A program made the position numbers and the translations under genes. A stretch of 52,596 nt of DNA from WRCA01 sp964587855 (lineage in GTDB: Bacteria > Pseudomonadota > Alphaproteobacteria > Rs-D84). The notes below the pieces were generated by a model. That model searched no databases. It worked only from the letters and a program-made list of their open reading frames with translations, and had not been told where the DNA came from. Below are positions 49,962 to 52,596 of the stretch, in pieces. Where the stretch lies: assembly GCA_964587855.1 (NCBI GenBank), contig CAZPLT010000005.1:1-52596 (forward strand), given 5' to 3'. Within the stretch, counting starts at the first letter, position 1. Each line of letters begins with the position of its first letter.

Positions 49962-49988
49962 CCCAAAGTTTAATCTTTGGGTTTTTTA
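49962..49988 (+). terminator. Terminator after second beta-barrel gene
   Basis: A 7-bp stem (cccaaag / ctttggg) with a 6-nt loop and a T-run of six. Confidence 0.8.
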
Positions 49989-50016
49989 TTGCAAAAATTT
50001 TTTCAAGGTTTATAAT
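49989..50016 (+). promoter_or_regulatory. Promoter of tRNA-Gln
   Basis: TTGCAA (49989-49994) and a perfect TATAAT (50011-50016), spaced by 16 bp, end 13 bp before the tRNA. Confidence 0.7.
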
Positions 50017-50028
50017 CATCGCACAATT

Positions 50029-50102
50029 TGGGGCATCATCTAATGGTAGGATACCGGATTCTGATTCCGTCCATGTTGGTTCGAATCCAGCTGCCCCAAC
50101 CA
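50029..50102 (+). tRNA. tRNA-Gln (CTG anticodon)
   Basis: 74-nt cloverleaf with encoded CCA. The acceptor stem is TGGGGCA / TGCCCCA, starting with the U1-A72 pair typical of tRNA-Gln. The 3-bp D stem is ATC/GAT, anticodon loop TTCTGAT with CTG at 50061-50063, and T arm GTTGG-TTCGAAT-CCAGC. The anticodon stem CCGGA/TCCGT has a C-T mismatch at its base, which most tRNA-Gln do not have. In bacteria using GatCAB (gatC and gatA are in this window) it is charged first with Glu and then amidated. Its 3' end is duplicated 177 bp downstream. Confidence 0.9.
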
Positions 50103-50103
50103 A
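50084..50103 (+). repeat. 20-bp direct repeat, left copy (tRNA 3' end)
   Basis: aatccagctgccccaaccaa covers the T-loop end, acceptor 3' strand and CCA of tRNA-Gln. It is identical to 50261-50280. Confidence 0.95.
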
Positions 50104-50140
50104 TTATTAAATTACCCCCGCGGGGTAATTTAATAATTGG
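50100..50140 (+). repeat. 19-bp perfect hairpin overlapping the tRNA CCA end
   Basis: The arms 50100-50118 and 50122-50140 are exact reverse complements around the loop CGC. The left arm begins with the CCA of the tRNA. No T-run follows, so it is not a standard terminator. Confidence 0.92.
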
Positions 50141-50280
50141 CCGTGGGCTTTGTGGAAGACAGAACCATTGGTTCGGAGTTGCTAGTTGCTGAAAACGAGT
50201 CTGGTTAAAGACGAAGTTTGAAGCATACGAAACGAAAGGGGCCCACGCAGTGGGAATTACAATCCAGCTGCCCCAACCAA
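50104..50280 (+). mobile_element. 177-bp structured insertion at the tRNA-Gln 3' end
   Basis: The unit lies between two copies of the tRNA 3' end and carries the right copy with it, the layout of an element inserted at attB in a tRNA. It contains the right arm of the 19-bp hairpin, a long-range 7-bp pair CGTGGGC (50142-50148) / GCCCACG (50241-50247), a local hairpin GAACC-att-GGTTC (50162-50174), and CCCAC-gca-GTGGG (50242-50254). It encodes no plausible protein. It could be a non-autonomous mini-element, a relic, or a structured RNA fused to the tRNA transcript. No integrase is attached. Confidence 0.55.
50261..50280 (+). repeat. 20-bp direct repeat, right copy
   Basis: Identical to 50084-50103. 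It is followed by an A-run, which is probably the original downstream sequence of the tRNA. Confidence 0.95.
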
Positions 50281-50306
50281 AAAAATCAATTTTCCCCAGA
50301 TTTCTC

Positions 50307-50335
50307 TTGACAATGGGTATGATAGCCTTTATAGT
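50307..50335 (+). promoter_or_regulatory. Promoter of rpsL-rpsG-fusA
   Basis: TTGACA (50307-50312) and TATAGT (50330-50335), spaced by 17 bp, give a leader of about 145 nt before rpsL. In that leader, ACGTA-aaat-TACGT can form a small stem. No attenuator or known riboswitch is recognisable between 50342 and 50486. Confidence 0.75.
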
Positions 50336-50486
50336 GTATGCGCTTTCCGTGTAAACAAGGATAAGCAAAAAAGTACAGAGATCTGCGGTTTTTGACAGAT
50401 TTATAATCACGTAAAATTACGTTGAAATAAGTCTGAACGGTGGATTTTGTATGCAAAAAGTGTTGGAAAAACAAAGAGATTTATTG

Positions 50487-50861
50487 ATGCCTACTATCAA
50501 TCAACTGATTCGGAAGCCACGCGCGAAACTCGCGAATCGCTCCAAGTCGCCAGATATGAAAGAATGTCCGCAAAAACGCGGCGTTTGTACTCGTGTTTAT
50601 ACTACTACTCCTAAAAAGCCTAACTCGGCTCAACGTAAGGTTGCTCGTGTTAAGTTGGCAAACGGACGCGAAGTTACAGCGTATATCCCAGGCGAAGGTC
50701 ATAATTTACAAGAACACAGCGTTGTTATGATTCGTGGTGGTCGTGTAAAAGACTTGCCAGGTGTGAAATACCACATTATACGTGGTGTTTTGGATACCCA
50801 GGGTGTTAATGCAAGAAAACAAAGTCGTTCATTGTATGGTGCAAAAACAAAGAAAGCATAA
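50487..50861 (+). CDS. rpsL: 30S ribosomal protein S12
   Basis: 124-aa decoding-centre protein. Family motifs: MPTINQLIRKPR, CPQKRGVCTRVYTTTPKKPNS, GREVTAYIPGEGHNLQEHS and GVKYHIIRG. The TTTPKKPNS loop carries the Lys of the streptomycin-sensitive form. ATG 50487 was chosen because MPTINQL is the near-universal start; an in-frame extension 12 codons longer is not. It is the first gene of the str operon. Confidence 0.96.
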   Translation: MPTINQLIRKPRAKLANRSKSPDMKECPQKRGVCTRVYTTTPKKPNSAQRKVARVKLANGREVTAYIPGEGHNLQEHSVVMIRGGRVKDLPGVKYHIIRGVLDTQGVNARKQSRSLYGAKTKKA

Positions 50862-50918
50862 GGTCATTGGACTTTATGAGTAATCCCTGAAAAGGGGTGA
50901 AGAAAAAAGGAAAAATAG

Positions 50919-51392
50919 ATGTCAAGACGTAATAGAGCAACAAAACGTGAAATTCTGCCAGATTCCAAATACAATAATTTGGTTGTGGCCAAGGCCATCA
51001 ATATCGTTATGTGGGATGGCAAAAAAGAAGTTGCTGAAAACATCGTTTATGGCGCACTGGCAAAATTGAAAAAAATCGCCAAAGACCAAAACGAGCTGAC
51101 TGCATTCTTGGAAGTTATTGATGCCTTGAAGCCGGCTGTTGAAGTAAAGGGTCGCCGCGTTGGTGGTGCGACTTATCAAGTTCCAGTCGAAGTTCGCAAA
51201 GATCGTCAGCAAACATTGGCATTGCGTTGGTTAGTTGGATTTTCGCGCAAGCGCAGCGAACGTTTAATGGAAGATCGTTTGTTTGCAGAAATGCGTGACG
51301 CTTTGAACGGGCAGGGTGCCGCGTTCAAGAAAAAGATTGACACCCACAAGATGGCAGAAGCTAATAAAGCATTTGCTCATTTCCGTTGGTAA
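50919..51392 (+). CDS. rpsG: 30S ribosomal protein S7
   Basis: 157-aa primary assembly protein for the 30S head. It starts MSRRNRATKREILPDSKYNN and carries the conserved RRVGGATYQVPVEVR and the C-terminal helix with NKAFAHFRW. The Shine-Dalgarno is AAAGGA. It lies 57 bp after rpsL and 32 bp before fusA in the usual str order. Confidence 0.96.
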   Translation: MSRRNRATKREILPDSKYNNLVVAKAINIVMWDGKKEVAENIVYGALAKLKKIAKDQNELTAFLEVIDALKPAVEVKGRRVGGATYQVPVEVRKDRQQTLALRWLVGFSRKRSERLMEDRLFAEMRDALNGQGAAFKKKIDTHKMAEANKAFAHFRW

Positions 51393-51424
51393 GATAAAAA
51401 AATTAGAGAAACAAGGTAAAAATT

Positions 51425-52596
51425 ATGTCTGTTGGAAAATATGTAACTTTGGACATGTACAGAAACATCGGTATTATGGCTCATATCGATGCTGGCAAAA
51501 CTACCACTTCTGAACGTATACTTTTTTACACCGGCAAGACATATAAAATTGGCGAAGTGCATGATGGCGGCGCAACTATGGACTGGATGGCCCAAGAGCA
51601 AGAGCGCGGTATTACAATTACTTCAGCCGCAACGACTTGTTTTTGGCGCGAACATCGCATCAATTTGATTGACACCCCTGGGCACGTTGACTTTACAATG
51701 GAAGTTGAACGCTCGTTGCGTGTTTTGGACGGCGCAGTCGCTGTGTTTGAATCTGTTTCTGGTGTGCAGCCACAAACTGAAACAGTATGGCGTCAGGCTG
51801 ACAGATACAATGTTCCACGTATTTGCTTTATCAATAAAATGGATCGCGTTGGTGGAAACTTCTTCCGCTGCGTTGATATGATACGCGAGCGTTTGGGTTC
51901 TAACCCATTGGTCGTTAATTTCCCGATTGGTGAAGAAAATGATTTCCTTGGCGTTGTTGATGTTGTGGAAATGAAAGGAATTATTTGGGAAGATGATATG
52001 GGTAAAGATCCCATTGTTGTTGAAATTCCTGAAGAATTAAAAGCAAAAGCACAAGAACTGCACGAAAAATTGATTGAAGAAGTCGTAACTTTGGATGACG
52101 AAGTTATGGAAGCTTATATGGAAGGCAAAAAACCAGATGTAGCTACTATCAAAAAGCTTATTCGCAAAGGCACTATTACTCAGGCTTTCAATCCAATTCT
52201 GTGTGGAACTGCATTCAAGAATAAAGGTGTTCAGCCATTGCTGGATGCGATTGTAGATTATTTGCCATCCCCATTGGACATTCCGGCCATTACTGGTCAT
52301 AAAATGGACGGCGAAACCGATGATGCTCGTCATCCTGATATAAATGAACCATTCAGCGCTTTGGCGTTCAAGGTTGCAAACGATCCGTTTGTTGGAAACT
52401 TGATGTTTATTCGTATTTATTCCGGAAAATTATCTTCGGGTTCATATATTTACAATTCTACACGTGATAAACGTGAACGCGTTGGACGTATGTTGTTGAT
52501 GCATGCGAACACTCGTGAAGAAATCAAAGAAGCCGAAGCGGGCGACATCATCACCCTGGTCGGTATGAAAGAAACAATTACCGGTGATACTTTGTG
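51425..52596 (+). CDS. fusA: Elongation factor G (C-terminus beyond window)
   Basis: Translocation GTPase; 390 codons are visible and the frame runs off the right edge. G1 AHIDAGKTTTSE, G2-region EQERGITITSAATT, G3 DTPGHVDFTMEVERS and G4 NKMDRVGG are intact. Domain II begins near residue 300 (PFSALAFKVANDPFVG). The start is ATG 51425. Third gene of rpsL-rpsG-fusA; a tuf gene may follow outside the window. Confidence 0.96.
   Translation, partial: MSVGKYVTLDMYRNIGIMAHIDAGKTTTSERILFYTGKTYKIGEVHDGGATMDWMAQEQERGITITSAATTCFWREHRINLIDTPGHVDFTMEVERSLRVLDGAVAVFESVSGVQPQTETVWRQADRYNVPRICFINKMDRVGGNFFRCVDMIRERLGSNPLVVNFPIGEENDFLGVVDVVEMKGIIWEDDMGKDPIVVEIPEELKAKAQELHEKLIEEVVTLDDEVMEAYMEGKKPDVATIKKLIRKGTITQAFNPILCGTAFKNKGVQPLLDAIVDYLPSPLDIPAITGHKMDGETDDARHPDINEPFSALAFKVANDPFVGNLMFIRIYSGKLSSGSYIYNSTRDKRERVGRMLLMHANTREEIKEAEAGDIITLVGMKETITGDTL

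Noticed and set aside
50104..50280. A permuted or two-piece tmRNA
   Set aside because: Alphaproteobacterial tmRNA is two-piece, so the repeated CCA end was checked for it, but no tag reading frame, no Ala-type G-U acceptor pair and no pseudoknot pattern is visible. The repeat is of tRNA-Gln, not tRNA-Ala.
50036..50410. A 124-codon reverse-strand open frame across the tRNA and the insertion
   Set aside because: It runs antisense through the tRNA-Gln gene and the hairpin; the repeated GWGSW peptide is simply the duplicated tRNA end. There is no ribosome-binding site or protein-like composition.
1..52596. CRISPR array, prophage or complete insertion sequence
   Set aside because: No regularly spaced repeats, structural phage genes, or transposase were found. 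The recombinase relic and the tRNA-linked insertion are the only mobile traces.

Overview
The window is a contiguous piece of a small, AT-rich, densely coded bacterial chromosome. Protein types point to an alphaproteobacterium: a split gatC-gatA locus, a DUF4102-type integrase relic, acpP-fabF near mltG, rpsT close to dnaA, and FtsEX and TolB. Short genes, trimmed domains and the prepilin motif GRSMIEMLGVLAI resemble uncultured gut or host-associated Alphaproteobacteria (RF32-like). That lineage is an inference. The standard genetic code fits; TGA is used as a stop, for example in ruvX and tolB.

Layout. 1-6.3 kb: gatA (cut by the window edge) and gatC, ruvX, an NrnA-type DHH phosphoesterase, class II aldolase, a small lipoprotein, parE. 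6.4-12.4 kb: a small membrane protein, dnaJ, an AI-2E family permease, and a suf cluster (unknown membrane-anchored protein, sufB, sufC, unknown polytopic protein). 12.5-15 kb: a TcpQ-like protein and a lipoprotein secretin of a type IVb pilus-like machine. 15-18.5 kb: rpsT, plsY, dprA and a divergent dnaA. 18.5-31.6 kb: pgsA, PBP1A, a Lys-rich/TPR membrane protein, dnaQ, uvrD, an OmpA-like protein, ppa, dnaN, trxB, efp and a shortened uvrC. 31.6-36 kb: a type IV prepilin, an RluC-type pseudouridine synthase, an AsmA-like protein and a CdaA diadenylate cyclase. 36-42.2 kb: plsC, tolB, a secreted nuclease, an orphan ribbon-helix-helix regulator with three operator-like palindromes, ydcF-like, ftsX, ftsE, a VTT-domain protein, rbfA. 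42.2-48.3 kb: lepA, a dead tyrosine recombinase, acpP, fabF, a Cys-rich protein, mltG. 48.4-50 kb: two outer-membrane beta-barrels with matching leaders. 50-52.6 kb: tRNA-Gln followed by a 177-bp structured insertion that repeats the tRNA 3' end, then rpsL-rpsG-fusA (cut by the window edge).

Most genes are housekeeping. The points that stand out are: a complete CdaA cyclase in a proteobacterium together with an NrnA-type enzyme that could degrade its product; a DnaA that lacks both the arginine finger and the sensor-2 arginine; a UvrC lacking about 140 internal residues; a PBP1A with no middle domain; the tRNA-linked structured element; and the triple operator of the ribbon-helix-helix gene. 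GatCA and tRNA-Gln belong to the same indirect Gln-tRNA pathway.
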